A stretch of 64,000 nucleotides of DNA from Nocardia rosealba (lineage in GTDB: Bacteria > Actinomycetota > Actinomycetes > Mycobacteriales > Mycobacteriaceae). Shown here piece after piece: positions 1 to 8,837 of this stretch. The stretch lies in contig NZ_JAIWNA010000002.1 of assembly GCF_020216065.1 (NCBI RefSeq), forward strand, positions 1,087,145-1,151,144. Direction: 5' to 3'. The notes under the pieces are model-generated. The model worked only from the letters and a program-made list of their open reading frames with translations, was not told the origin of the DNA and did no database searches. How positions within the stretch are numbered: position 1 is the stretch's first letter; every line of letters begins with the position of its first letter. A program made the translations under genes and the position numbers.

Positions 1-76
1 ATCTGTCCCCCGGGGCCCCCCCCCGGGGTGTACGCCCGGGGGCGCGGCCCGCGGGGGGGGGCGGCCCGCCCCCGAC
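1..76. other. GC-only low-complexity stretch at window edge
   Basis: Almost only G and C, with a run of nine C (16-24), a run of nine G (53-61) and several self-complementary blocks of CCCCGGGG type. It lies just after the stop codon of the minus-strand gene ending at 77, so it could fold as that operon's terminator. It could also be sequence that assembles poorly. No gene is supported. Confidence 0.4.
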
Positions 77-448
77 TCATCGGGCCACCGGCGCGGCGTC
101 GTCGAGCGGCACGCGAGACTCGGTCAGGCGCTGCGCCAACTGGTCCAGGTCGTAGGACTGGCGGGCCATCCAGAACCGCAGCACGCCGGTCAGCGAATAG
201 CGCACGAACAGCGCGGCCCCGACAACACTGAGCGCCACCCCGGTCAGGGCGAGGGCCAGAGCGTCGCGCTGGGCGAGCGGATCGGAGGTGTTGTGCGCCA
301 GGAAATAGGACAGCACCGCGACACCGGGCCCGGCAATCATCAGGCTGGCGCCGAGGCGCAACCACAGGCTTCCCCGGCCGGCTGCCGGATCGGGGATCTT
401 CAGTGCGGCGAGGTCGGCGGCGAAGCGGTCGGCACGTGTTTCGGTCAT
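77..448 (-). CDS. small two-helix membrane protein, last gene of Liv operon
   Basis: A 123-residue protein of unknown function. Two hydrophobic segments are visible at about residues 29-51 and 63-85, separated by a short polar loop, so it is probably an inner-membrane protein with both ends on the same side. It begins ATGA-coupled to the upstream ATP-binding gene (start 448, upstream stop at 445) and is the last cistron of the transporter operon. Its position suggests an accessory to the importer or simply a co-transcribed membrane protein. No named family was recognised. Confidence 0.75.
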   Translation of the reverse strand: MTETRADRFAADLAALKIPDPAAGRGSLWLRLGASLMIAGPGVAVLSYFLAHNTSDPLAQRDALALALTGVALSVVGAALFVRYSLTGVLRFWMARQSYDLDQLAQRLTESRVPLDDAAPVAR

Positions 449-1152
449 CGGTGACTTCCTAGGTAGAGGGTCGGCAGTTCGCGGCGGAGCTCACGGTCGG
501 CGGGCCCCTGGTACTCGATGCGGCCACGCACCAGCACGGCCGCGTGGTCGGCGATCTCGAGGACAGCGGCGGCGAACTGCTCGACGACCAGCACCGCCAC
601 CCCCTGCCGCGCGATCTCGGCGACCTGCTCATAGAGCCGCTCGACCACCAGCGGGGCCAATCCCATCGACAGTTCGTCGAGCAACAGCACCGCCGGGTCG
701 GTGGCCAATCCTCGTGCGAGCGCAAGCATCTGCTGCTCGCCGCCCGACATCGTGCCCGCGATCTGGTCGGCGCGCCGGGCCAGGGTCGGGAACCGGCTGA
801 ACGCGACCTCCTGGATCTCGGCATGGGTTTTGCCGGTGAAGGTCATCATCAGCAGGTTGTCGCTCACCGACAGGTTCGGGAACACGCCTCGGCCCTCGGG
901 GATCAGGCAGACACCCACCCGGGCGAGCTCTCGCGCGTCGACTCCGGTGACGTCGCGGCCGCCGAGCACGAGCCGCCCGGCGGTCACCGGGCGCACCCCG
1001 GCCGCTACCCGCAGGGTTGTCGTCTTGCCCGCCCCGTTGGGCCCGAGCAGGGCGGCCACTTCCCCGGCGGCGACGCGCAGATCGACGCCGTGCAGCACGG
1101 TGATCGCGTCGTAACCCGCACGGACACCGTGTAATTCGAGTGTGGAACTCAT
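445..1152 (-). CDS. livF: branched-chain-type ABC transporter ATP-binding protein (LivF-like)
   Basis: ATPase subunit of a LivFGHM-type importer, 235 residues. It has Walker A GPNGAGKTT near residue 38, the signature motif MSGGEQQ, and a Walker B segment reading LLLDELS where most LivF proteins have DEPS; the catalytic Glu is kept. The start chosen at 1152 gives a 4-nt overlap (ATGA) with livG; a longer reading frame to 1257 lies inside livG and is not supported. It is co-transcribed with the fused permease, the binding protein and an upstream acyl-CoA dehydrogenase pair. This suggests import of an organic acid feeding beta-oxidation rather than of amino acids. The family also carries urea, amides and aromatic acids. 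Confidence 0.9.
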   Translation of the reverse strand: MSSTLELHGVRAGYDAITVLHGVDLRVAAGEVAALLGPNGAGKTTTLRVAAGVRPVTAGRLVLGGRDVTGVDARELARVGVCLIPEGRGVFPNLSVSDNLLMMTFTGKTHAEIQEVAFSRFPTLARRADQIAGTMSGGEQQMLALARGLATDPAVLLLDELSMGLAPLVVERLYEQVAEIARQGVAVLVVEQFAAAVLEIADHAAVLVRGRIEYQGPADRELRRELPTLYLGSHR

Positions 1153-1862
1153 CCTTCTCCCAGATAGGCGGCCAGCACGGCCTCGTCGCGGCGGACCACC
1201 TCGGGTGGACCGGAGCTGATGATCGTGCCGAGATCGAGTACGAACAGCTGATCGCACACCGACATGACCAGGCCCATGTCGTGTTCGACGAGCAGCACCG
1301 CCACGCCGTCGGCCGCGAGCGTGCGGACCAGTTCGGCGAATTTCTCGGTCTCGGTGGGATCCAGGCCCGCCGCGGGTTCGTCCAGCAGCAGCACGCTGGG
1401 CCGGGTGGCCATCGCCCGGCCCACTTCGACCAATCGGCCGGTGCCGGTGGGTAATTCGTCGGCGGTGGTGTCGGCGACCTGATCCAGGCCGAGGCGACCG
1501 ATGATGTCGTCCACGACGGCGTGCGCGTCGCCGTGGCGCCTGCCGAGTTCCGCCGCGACCAGCAGATTGTCGCGAACACTCAAGCGGCCGAACAGTTCCA
1601 GTCGCTGGAAGGTCCGGGCCAGCCCGTGGCGTGCGCGCCGGGCGGGACCGAGCCGGGTCACCTCCCGCCCGTTCATGGTGACCCGGCCCGATACCGGTCG
1701 GCGCAATCCGCAGATCACGTCGAACAGCGTGCTCTTGCCCGCCCCGTTCGGGCCGATCAGGCCGGTCACCCGGCCCGCCTCGGCGCTCAGGCCCGCCTGG
1801 TCGAGGGCACGGTGACCACCGAAGCTCACCGTCACCGCCTCAACTTCGAGTAGCGATCCCAC
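1149..1862 (-). CDS. livG: branched-chain-type ABC transporter ATP-binding protein (LivG-like)
   Basis: Second ATPase of the importer, 237 residues. Walker A is GPNGAGKST and Walker B LLLDEPAAGLDP, followed by the switch His in LVEHDMG. The ABC signature is degenerate: the usual LSxGQ is replaced by LPTGTGR, so this half may contribute little to hydrolysis. The GTG start at 1862 is preceded by AAGGAG at about 10 nt and overlaps the end of the permease gene by 23 nt. A frame reaching 1946 exists but has no comparable ribosome-binding site. Works with livF and the fused permease. Confidence 0.88.
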   Translation of the reverse strand: MGSLLEVEAVTVSFGGHRALDQAGLSAEAGRVTGLIGPNGAGKSTLFDVICGLRRPVSGRVTMNGREVTRLGPARRARHGLARTFQRLELFGRLSVRDNLLVAAELGRRHGDAHAVVDDIIGRLGLDQVADTTADELPTGTGRLVEVGRAMATRPSVLLLDEPAAGLDPTETEKFAELVRTLAADGVAVLLVEHDMGLVMSVCDQLFVLDLGTIISSGPPEVVRRDEAVLAAYLGEG

Positions 1863-3960
1863 GATCGAGCATCTCCTTGTCTGCCGTACTCCAGGGCCGT
1901 TGCAGGCCGAGCCATTCGAGGGGCACCTGCGCGGCCCGGGGTTCACGCGCTCGCCTGCCCGCCCAGCGCGGGAGCACGACGGCGGCCGTCAGCGCACCGG
2001 CGGTGAACACATAGCCGTTGATCACCTCGGCCAGGCGCGAGAGCCACAGCAACGCGAGACCACCGAACAGCACGCCACGCACGAGCCGATCCCGCAGCAC
2101 CGCCGCCCACTCGGCACGCAGGTGCGCCAGCGCGCCCTCGCCGAGGAAACCACCGCTGAACGCGATGCCGCCCAGGGCGGGCAGGACATGAACGAGGTTG
2201 GTGAGCGCGGGAAACAGCACCGGAATCGCGTGCAGTGGACCGGCATACGCCGCACCGGTGAACAATCCGCTGCCGACGGCACCGAGGCCGGCGATCACGA
2301 CGATCAGGAAGATCGGCAGTCCGGCGACGAAGCCGAATTGCTCGGCGGACACCGAGCGCAACTGCATGCCGTAGAGCGCACCGCCGAGTCCGGCGATCGC
2401 GGCCGACAGCGAGAACACGAGCATCTTGCCGGCCAGCAGGTTGCCGCCGAGCGTGGCGTAGGCCGCCTCGCTGTCGCGCATGGCGATCAGCCGACGTCCG
2501 AACGGTGCACGGCGCAGCATCGCGACCGCGAACCCGCACACCGCCAGCGCGATCGCCGCGAAGACGGTGATCTGGGCGGTGCTGGTGAGCTGGGTGCCGA
2601 ACAGGGCCGGACCCACGAGATTCACCGACCCCTGGTCGAACAGCGCGATCTCGACGCCGAGCACGGAGAACGAGGGCAGGGTGAAGATCCACCGATCGAG
2701 TACCACCGCGAACGCCGCCGTACCGAGTGCCAGATATACACCGGACAACCGCAGCGCGGGCAGCGCGATCAACGCGCCGACCGTTCCGGCGATCACCATC
2801 GCGGCGGGCAACGCCCACCATTGCCCCTCGGCGCCCAGGTGCGCGTAGGCGACGGCACCGATACCGGCGATACTCAACTGGCACAGCGAGATCTGGCCCG
2901 CGTACCCGGCGAGTGGGACGAACGACAATCCGATCACACCGAAAGCGAAGATCGAGCCGTAGGTGATCAGGTCCGACTCGCTGAGCAGGGTCGCGAGCAG
3001 GACACCGACGAGCACGACCACCCCGGCGAACAGGGCCGAGCCACGCACGGTCGGCAGGTGCACCGGGCTCAGTCGCCGATCGCGCCCGCGCAACCGTCCG
3101 TGAGGGAACAGCAGGAGCGCGACGAGCAGCAACAGCGCGGGCGCGGCCAACCGCAGCCCCGGCAGGTAGGCGTTCTGCGGCAGGTATCCGGTCAGGTAGC
3201 TCTCCAGGCAGCCGACCACGATCGCGCCGAGAAACGTCATCGGGAGACTGCGCAGCCTGCCGAAGATGGCCGCGCTGTAGGCACTCACGATCAGCAGCGA
3301 CAGTTGCGCGGCGTCGAGCGCGACCATCGGCGCGATGAGAATGCCGCCCACCGCGGCGAGTTCGATGCCGAGGATCCAGGCCACCCGGTTCGCGCGGCGG
3401 GGGTCGGCGCCGGTGAGACCGACCAGGGCCCGGTCGTCGACGGTTGCCCGCATCTCGGCCCCGGTCCTGGTGCGATACAACAGGATTCGCAAGCCCACCG
3501 CGACCGCTACGGCCACCACCATTGTCAGTGCCTGATGCCAGGTGACGGTCACCGCGCCCACGTGCAGCGGCCGCTGCTCGGCGAAGAACCGGGGCAGTGT
3601 GCGTGCCACATCCGGGTTCCAGATCCAGCGCGCCACCAGCATCAGCCCGCTGAGCAACGCCACCGTCATCACCAATTTCTCGGCGTCGCCGAGACCCTGG
3701 GCGGGCGCGAGCGCCTGGGCGAACGCCAGCCCGAACAGCGGCGCGAACACCCCGAGCACCACCACCACGGCGAGCGCGGCGGGCAGGCCCCAGCCCACCG
3801 TGAGCTGCCAGTAGACGAACGCCGACATCATGCCCGCCGCGCCGTGGGCGAAGTTGAACACACCGGTCGTGGTGAAGGTCAGCACCAGGCCGCTGCCGAT
3901 GACGGCGTAGATCGCGGCGGTGCTGAGCCCCACGACGCCGAACGCGATGAACTGCTCCAT
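1840..3960 (-). CDS. fused LivH-LivM branched-chain-type ABC permease
   Basis: A 706-residue inner-membrane protein made of two permease halves that are separate proteins in most LivFGHM systems. Residues 1 to about 295 are LivH-like, with the early motif GVFNFAHGA. After a basic linker (about 297-305), residues 310-650 are LivM-like, with GYAGQISLCQ and the EAA-type loop LIAMRDSEAAYATLGGN. Numerous hydrophobic segments run through both halves. Fusion fixes a 1:1 ratio of the two channels. It starts at 3960, directly against the stop of the binding-protein gene. The C-terminal 50 residues are polar and cytoplasmic. Confidence 0.9.
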   Translation of the reverse strand: MEQFIAFGVVGLSTAAIYAVIGSGLVLTFTTTGVFNFAHGAAGMMSAFVYWQLTVGWGLPAALAVVVVLGVFAPLFGLAFAQALAPAQGLGDAEKLVMTVALLSGLMLVARWIWNPDVARTLPRFFAEQRPLHVGAVTVTWHQALTMVVAVAVAVGLRILLYRTRTGAEMRATVDDRALVGLTGADPRRANRVAWILGIELAAVGGILIAPMVALDAAQLSLLIVSAYSAAIFGRLRSLPMTFLGAIVVGCLESYLTGYLPQNAYLPGLRLAAPALLLLVALLLFPHGRLRGRDRRLSPVHLPTVRGSALFAGVVVLVGVLLATLLSESDLITYGSIFAFGVIGLSFVPLAGYAGQISLCQLSIAGIGAVAYAHLGAEGQWWALPAAMVIAGTVGALIALPALRLSGVYLALGTAAFAVVLDRWIFTLPSFSVLGVEIALFDQGSVNLVGPALFGTQLTSTAQITVFAAIALAVCGFAVAMLRRAPFGRRLIAMRDSEAAYATLGGNLLAGKMLVFSLSAAIAGLGGALYGMQLRSVSAEQFGFVAGLPIFLIVVIAGLGAVGSGLFTGAAYAGPLHAIPVLFPALTNLVHVLPALGGIAFSGGFLGEGALAHLRAEWAAVLRDRLVRGVLFGGLALLWLSRLAEVINGYVFTAGALTAAVVLPRWAGRRAREPRAAQVPLEWLGLQRPWSTADKEMLDRGIATRS

Positions 3961-5334
3961 CTACTCGACGTCGCTCATGCTCTTGCCGACGTCCGCCAGG
4001 GTCAGCGGGCGGCCGTAATCCTTGGTGTACACATAGGCTTTCATGTCACAGCGGTACGGACCGGTATCCGGTGCGAAGTCGGCCGCGACCCAGCCCTGTG
4101 GAGTCGCTTTCATGATGTTGAAACACCTGGGTGCCACGGTCTGGGTCGACATATCCGCGGGCGCCTGCAAACCGCCTGCCGTCCAGGCTGTTTCCTTGCG
4201 CGCGGCCTCGAGCAGGCAGGTGCGCGTCAGGTTGTCGCCGCAGGCGGAGGCGGACTTGGCGAACAGCAACCACTGGGTCAGCGCCCGCAGGCCGAGGAAG
4301 GTCAGCTTGCCGTCCGGGGCGTAGCGGGCGAACAGATCCTTGGCCCGCTGCACCGCCGGGACACTGCCCGCCGATTCCAGCGGCGCCGTGCCCGACAGAT
4401 CGGTGAAGTTGTTCTGCGCGGTCAACGCGGTGGCCGCGAGTTCGAGGAACGCCGGGTTGTAGGCGTTGCTCGTGGCGTCGACCCAGTCGAGCTTGTAGTC
4501 CATGCTGGTGAGCACGTCCTCGAGCTTGGCGAGGCTGCGGAAGTCACCGAGGAAGATCAGCCCCTTCACCCCCTTGGCCTTGATCGACTGCGCGTACGGC
4601 GTCCAATCCGACACGCCCGCAGCCGGATACAGGTCGTTGTAGATCACCGTCGCACCCTCGGCGGGCAGCGATTCCTGATACCGGTCGGCCATGGACTTCA
4701 CCACCGGTGAGTCGGCGACGATGATGCCGACGGCACCCGCCGAGGCCGGATAGGCCTCCTTGAACAACCACTGCCGCATGCCGGTATAGGAGTCGTACGG
4801 GCGCGCCGACGACGCCCCGGACCCCACCTGCAGGTCCGAACCGGTGTTCTCCACCTGACTCACCTGGGCCGGGAACTCCGGCAGTGTGCACGAGAGCCGG
4901 TCCTTCACCCCGAGACCGTCGAGTGCGGCGGAGCCGGCGACCAGGGCGAAGTCCTCGCGGCAGGCTTCCAGCATCCGCTGGCGGACCTCGAGCAGCTTCG
5001 CGTCGCGCACGCTGTATTTCAGTGTGCGGCCGTTGATTCCACCGTTGTCGTTACACCAGGAGGTGAACACCTTCGCGGCGTCGACGAGTTCCGGGTTCTT
5101 GGTGAAGCCCATGTCGGTGAAGACACCGACCTCGATCTCCTTCGCGGTCACCCCCTGGGTGGGCGAGCTCGTCGGGGTGCCGGGCCCACACACCCCGGTC
5201 AGGTCGCCGAAATCGGCGGTCACCGGAGCGCTCGGCGCCGCACCCTCTTCGGCGCCGCTGCCGGTGCGGCCACCGCAACCGGCCACGAGCAACGCGGTCG
5301 CCATCATGGCGACGAGAATTCGCTGCGATCTCAC
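3961..5334 (-). CDS. ABC transporter substrate-binding lipoprotein (periplasmic-binding-protein type 1)
   Basis: A 457-residue secreted lipoprotein that should capture the ligand for the Liv-type importer. The GTG start at 5334 gives a compact lipoprotein signal: basic N-region, hydrophobic core, then lipobox VAGC. AAGGA lies about 8 nt upstream. A longer frame to 5418 would place an unlikely leader before the signal and is rejected. The mature part has the type 1 fold pattern of Leu/Ile/Val-binding proteins (for example EIEVGVFTDMG, WCNDNGGINGRTLKY). It is followed with no gap by the fused permease. The ligand is unknown; co-transcription with CoA enzymes suggests a carboxylate or amide. Confidence 0.87.
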   Translation of the reverse strand: MRSQRILVAMMATALLVAGCGGRTGSGAEEGAAPSAPVTADFGDLTGVCGPGTPTSSPTQGVTAKEIEVGVFTDMGFTKNPELVDAAKVFTSWCNDNGGINGRTLKYSVRDAKLLEVRQRMLEACREDFALVAGSAALDGLGVKDRLSCTLPEFPAQVSQVENTGSDLQVGSGASSARPYDSYTGMRQWLFKEAYPASAGAVGIIVADSPVVKSMADRYQESLPAEGATVIYNDLYPAAGVSDWTPYAQSIKAKGVKGLIFLGDFRSLAKLEDVLTSMDYKLDWVDATSNAYNPAFLELAATALTAQNNFTDLSGTAPLESAGSVPAVQRAKDLFARYAPDGKLTFLGLRALTQWLLFAKSASACGDNLTRTCLLEAARKETAWTAGGLQAPADMSTQTVAPRCFNIMKATPQGWVAADFAPDTGPYRCDMKAYVYTKDYGRPLTLADVGKSMSDVE

Positions 5335-5345
5335 TGCTGTCGTCC

Positions 5346-5849
5346 TTATCGGCACGCGGGCGAGGTTCCGCCCTGGATCGCCATCAGGGCGCAGTAGGTG
5401 GCCGCGGCCACCTTCCATTTCCCGCCCTCGCGCACTGCCTGACCCGTCTGATCGGGCAGCACCGGGGTGCCGTTCATCAGCAGCGAATAGGTGACGTCGG
5501 CGGCGTCGGCGCCGGTGATCTTCACCGCGCTCACGGTGACCGAGGTGGTCTTCGCCTGCGGGTTCTCGCCCTGCGCGCGCAGCACCGGTTCGAACTCGGC
5601 GCCCTTCTCGACCACGGCGATCTTCTCCTCGGCGGCGACCGTGCCGTCGAAGAACAGCAGGTAGGCGTCGGAGACCGCCCGGACGGTCGCGGTATCGGCC
5701 GTCGCCGCAGCCGCGGAGGTCACGACGCTCGACGTGCTCGGGGCAGCGGTCGACTCTTCGTCGTCACCGCAGCCGGCGACCGCCACGGCGGCGAGCGCCA
5801 CCACTCCGCAACAGGTCATCGCCTTGCGGCGCAGCATGTTTCGCATCAC
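5346..5849 (-). CDS. MTB12-like lipoprotein
   Basis: A 167-residue lipoprotein. The signal peptide ends in lipobox AVAGC near residue 26 and is followed by a Ser/Thr/Ala-rich linker. The C-terminal domain (about 57-167) resembles the low-molecular-weight antigen MTB12 family: one compact alpha/beta domain, with Cys residues near the C-terminus (CALM and ACR). The role of this family is not established. It sits between a hydratase gene (ATGA overlap) and the binding-protein gene, so it is expressed with the importer and may help deliver ligand at the envelope. Family assignment is by eye. Confidence 0.75.
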   Translation of the reverse strand: MMRNMLRRKAMTCCGVVALAAVAVAGCGDDEESTAAPSTSSVVTSAAAATADTATVRAVSDAYLLFFDGTVAAEEKIAVVEKGAEFEPVLRAQGENPQAKTTSVTVSAVKITGADAADVTYSLLMNGTPVLPDQTGQAVREGGKWKVAAATYCALMAIQGGTSPACR

Positions 5850-6628
5850 TCGATCCTCTGTTTCATCTCGTCCAGTGCCATCAGGATGGGGAAGCCGTTG
5901 ACGCTCAGCGCGTTTCCGTGGCCGGTCGAGTGCACGTCGAAGACGGACTGGATCGCGGCGTAGAAGCCCTGGACGTCGAGAGTCTGATTGACCGCTCGTT
6001 TGGCCTGTCGCAGGCCGAAGGGCGGCATGGCGGCGATGGTGGTGGCCAGTGCGCGGGTCTGCGCGTCGAGCTCCTCGCGCGCGACCACCTTGTTCACCAT
6101 GCCGACCTGCTCGGCTTCGCGTGCGGTCACCGCGCGGCCGGTGAACAGGATCTCCTTGGCCTTGCGCGCGCCGAGTTCCCAGGTGTGCCCGTGGTATTCG
6201 ACGCCGCCGATGCCCATGAACACCACCGGATCGGAGAAGAGCGCGTCCTCGGCGGCGACGATGAGGTCACACGGCCAGCACAGCAGCAGTCCCCCGGCGA
6301 TGCAGCGGCCCTGCACGGCCGCGATCGAGGGCTTGGGCACGTTGCGCCAGCGCAGGGAGTACTCAAGATAGCGGCGGCTCTCGGTCTGGTAGATCCATTC
6401 CAGCGTGATGTCCTTGGGCGCGGGCCAGCGATCCTTCAGGTCGTGACCGGCCGAGAAGTGTTTTCCTTCACCGCGAAGCACGATCACCGCGACCTCGTCG
6501 TCGGTGGCGGCTCTGGTCCAGGCGGCGTCGAGTTCGTCGAGCAGGTCCGCGTTCTGCGCGTTGGCGGCCTGGGGCCGGTCGAGGGTGATGGTCGCGATCT
6601 TGTCGGCGACCTCGTAGCGGATGTACAC
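5846..6628 (-). CDS. enoyl-CoA hydratase/isomerase family protein
   Basis: Crotonase-fold protein, 260 residues. Oxyanion-hole segments are visible (GKHFSAGHDL and GRCIAGGLL). The two catalytic glutamates of true hydratases are not seen: the first region reads IAGGLLLCWPCD and the second SDPVVFMGIGG, where a Glu is usual. It may therefore be an isomerase, hydrolase or other crotonase activity. GTG at 6628 is preceded by GAGGAG at 7 nt and is preferred over upstream in-frame starts that overlap the previous gene. Part of the operon starting at 8799. Confidence 0.85.
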   Translation of the reverse strand: MYIRYEVADKIATITLDRPQAANAQNADLLDELDAAWTRAATDDEVAVIVLRGEGKHFSAGHDLKDRWPAPKDITLEWIYQTESRRYLEYSLRWRNVPKPSIAAVQGRCIAGGLLLCWPCDLIVAAEDALFSDPVVFMGIGGVEYHGHTWELGARKAKEILFTGRAVTAREAEQVGMVNKVVAREELDAQTRALATTIAAMPPFGLRQAKRAVNQTLDVQGFYAAIQSVFDVHSTGHGNALSVNGFPILMALDEMKQRIE

Positions 6629-6638
6629 GGCGAGCTCC

Positions 6639-7817
6639 TCAACTCCGGGGGAGGCCGAGCACACGCTCGGCGATGATGTTGCGCTGGATCTCCGAGGTGC
6701 CGCCCGCGATGGTGCCTGCGAAGCTGCGCACGTATCGCTCGAACCAGCTGCACGAGAAGTTGTCCAGATTCAGCGGATCGAACGCCCGGGTGGTCGCCGG
6801 GTGCACGAGGCCGTCGGCGCCCGCGGCGAGCAGTGCCTGTTCGGCCGCGCTCTGCACGGCCTCCGACCCGAGGACCTTGAGTACCGACAGCGCGGCGACA
6901 TCGCTCTCGCCCCTGGCCGCTCTGGCCAGCGCGGCGGAACCGAGCAGGCGCAGGGCCTGGTTGTCCATGATCGCCGTGGCGTAGCGGTCGCGCTCGAGCA
7001 CGGTGCTCGGCCGGTAGTCCTCGATCAGTTCCCGCAGCCGGTCGGCGAAGCTGAGCCACAACAGTGTTCGCTCGTGCCCGAGAGAACCGTTGGCCACCGT
7101 CCAGCCGCCGTGCAGCGGTCCGACCAGGTTCTCGGCGGGCACGACGACGTCCTCGAAGAACACCTCGTTGAAGTCCAGGTCGTGCCGGTCGCAGATCGAG
7201 GCGAACGGGCGCCTGGTCACGCCCGGGGTGTCGGTCGGAATCAACAGCACACTGATCCCTTTGTGTTTGGGTGCTTCGGGGTCGGTTCGGACGAAGGTGA
7301 GCAGGACGTCGGCATCGTGGGCCCCGGAGGTCCAGACCTTCTGCCCGTTGACGACGAAGTGGTCGCCGTCGAGTACGGCGCGGGTGCGCAGGCCCGCCAG
7401 ATCGGAGCCGGCCCCCGGTTCGCTCATGCCGAGCGCGGCGGTGATCTCGGCCCGCAGGATCGGCACCGCCCACCGGTGCTTCTGCTGTTCGGTGCCGAAG
7501 GACAGCAGGGAGGCGGCGATGATGCCCAGCCCCTGCGGATTGAAGCTGTGATACATGTGCCGCCTGGACAGCTCCTCCAGGTGCACGTACTGCTGCAGCA
7601 ACGTCGCGTCACGGCCGCCGAACTCCGGTGGATTGCCGGGAAGCAGCCAGCCGCTGTCGAATTGGCGGCGCTGCCATTCCCGCGACCACGCGGGAATGTC
7701 CGCGCTCGACCGGGCACGGTCGCGCGCGGCAAGCGTGGGGTCGGGGCCGTGTTCGGCCAGGAAGGCCACGAATTCGGCGCGGAAGGATTCGACGTCGCTG
7801 TCAAAAGTCAGTTGCAT
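6639..7817 (-). CDS. acyl-CoA dehydrogenase, subunit type ending GGTSEIQ
   Basis: A 392-residue FAD-dependent acyl-CoA dehydrogenase. The middle domain shows MSEPGAGSDLAGLRT and FVVNGQKVWTSGA. The C-terminal domain ends with GGTSEIQRNIIAERVLGLP but lacks the RxQFG segment that contacts the FAD of the partner subunit in homotetramers. The gene just upstream (7801-8799, 17-nt overlap) has the RQQFG segment but lacks the GGTSEIQ end. The two very probably form one alpha2beta2 enzyme, as known for steroid-degrading FadE pairs in mycobacteria. The expected reaction is alpha,beta-dehydrogenation of a bulky acyl-CoA. Confidence 0.9.
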   Translation of the reverse strand: MQLTFDSDVESFRAEFVAFLAEHGPDPTLAARDRARSSADIPAWSREWQRRQFDSGWLLPGNPPEFGGRDATLLQQYVHLEELSRRHMYHSFNPQGLGIIAASLLSFGTEQQKHRWAVPILRAEITAALGMSEPGAGSDLAGLRTRAVLDGDHFVVNGQKVWTSGAHDADVLLTFVRTDPEAPKHKGISVLLIPTDTPGVTRRPFASICDRHDLDFNEVFFEDVVVPAENLVGPLHGGWTVANGSLGHERTLLWLSFADRLRELIEDYRPSTVLERDRYATAIMDNQALRLLGSAALARAARGESDVAALSVLKVLGSEAVQSAAEQALLAAGADGLVHPATTRAFDPLNLDNFSCSWFERYVRSFAGTIAGGTSEIQRNIIAERVLGLPRS

Positions 7818-8799
7818 GGTATTCCTCGGCGATCAGGGCCCGGTGGATGTGCGCTCCGCCGAGCAGCAGCTCGCCCGCCTTGGCCCGCTTGAGCGCGAAT
7901 TGCAGGTCGTTCTCCCAGGTGAAACCCATGGCGCCGAACAACTGGACGCCGTGCCGGAACACCGAGGACTGGCATTCACCGGCGGCGGCCTTGGCCATCG
8001 AGGCCGCGATCCGGCGACGCGGATCGTCGGCGGCGATGGTCAGCGCCGCGAAATAGGCCAGCGCCCTCGCCCGTTCGATGGCGATCTGCATGTCGGCGGC
8101 CTTGTGTTTGACGGCCTGGAAGGTGCCCAGCGCCACCCCGAACTGCTGCCGGGTGCGCACGTGCTCGAGCACCATGTCCAGAATGCGCTGGCAGGCACCG
8201 ACCATGGTCAGCGCCAGCCCCGTCAGGGCGAGGTGGCGGGCCCGTTCGGGGTCGGTGTCCACGCGGAAGTCGTCGCGCACCCGCACGTCGGCGAAGCTCA
8301 CTTCGGCGATGTGCAGTACCGGGTCGAAGACCGAGGTGCGCCGGGCCGTCACGTCGGCGGCGGGGACCACGAACACTCCCGCGCCCGTGACGACAGCGAG
8401 CTGCTCGGCCCGATCACCGTCGAGCACGTGTTCGGCGGTGCCGTTCAGCAACCAGTCGCTGCCGTCGCGGCGCGCGCTGACACCGTCGAACACCGCCGAC
8501 CCAGTTCCGCCCGGCCGCGCGAATCGCGGTGCCAGGGGAGCGAAGTGGGTCATGGTCGCCAGATACGGCGTGGGATCGGTTGCCCGGCCGAGGGCTTCGA
8601 GCACGATGGCCAGTTCCACCGCGTCGGCGGCTTCGGTCAGCTCGGTCCAGCCCTGCTCGACGAAGATCTGCCAGAGCGGGGCGGGATCGGCGTCCTGGTC
8701 GGCGATCGCACGGATCAGTGCCGGCGGACATTCCTTGACGAGAACGGCGTGCACGGTCTCCTGCCACAGCCGTTGATCGGAGTCGAGCTCCACAAGCAT
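7801..8799 (-). CDS. acyl-CoA dehydrogenase, subunit type with RQQFG
   Basis: A 332-residue acyl-CoA dehydrogenase-like subunit, first gene of the transporter operon. The N-terminal and middle domains are short and divergent. The C-terminal helical domain has RTRQQFGVALGTFQAVKH and LFGAMGFTWEND, typical FAD and subunit contacts, but the usual end motif with the catalytic region is missing. ATG at 8799 follows GAGGAGG. A frame continuing to 8937 runs through the operator and is rejected. Predicted partner of the 6639-7817 product. Confidence 0.88.
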   Translation of the reverse strand: MLVELDSDQRLWQETVHAVLVKECPPALIRAIADQDADPAPLWQIFVEQGWTELTEAADAVELAIVLEALGRATDPTPYLATMTHFAPLAPRFARPGGTGSAVFDGVSARRDGSDWLLNGTAEHVLDGDRAEQLAVVTGAGVFVVPAADVTARRTSVFDPVLHIAEVSFADVRVRDDFRVDTDPERARHLALTGLALTMVGACQRILDMVLEHVRTRQQFGVALGTFQAVKHKAADMQIAIERARALAYFAALTIAADDPRRRIAASMAKAAAGECQSSVFRHGVQLFGAMGFTWENDLQFALKRAKAGELLLGGAHIHRALIAEEYHATDF

Positions 8800-8837
8800 C
8801 CCGACGGCCTCCTCGTTGATTACCGCGATGAACAAAC

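Noticed and set aside
1900..4710. 936-codon open frame on the plus strand
   Set aside because: Antisense to the fused permease and binding protein; composition is Arg/Gln/Glu/His-rich with no domain, a typical mirror frame in high-GC DNA.
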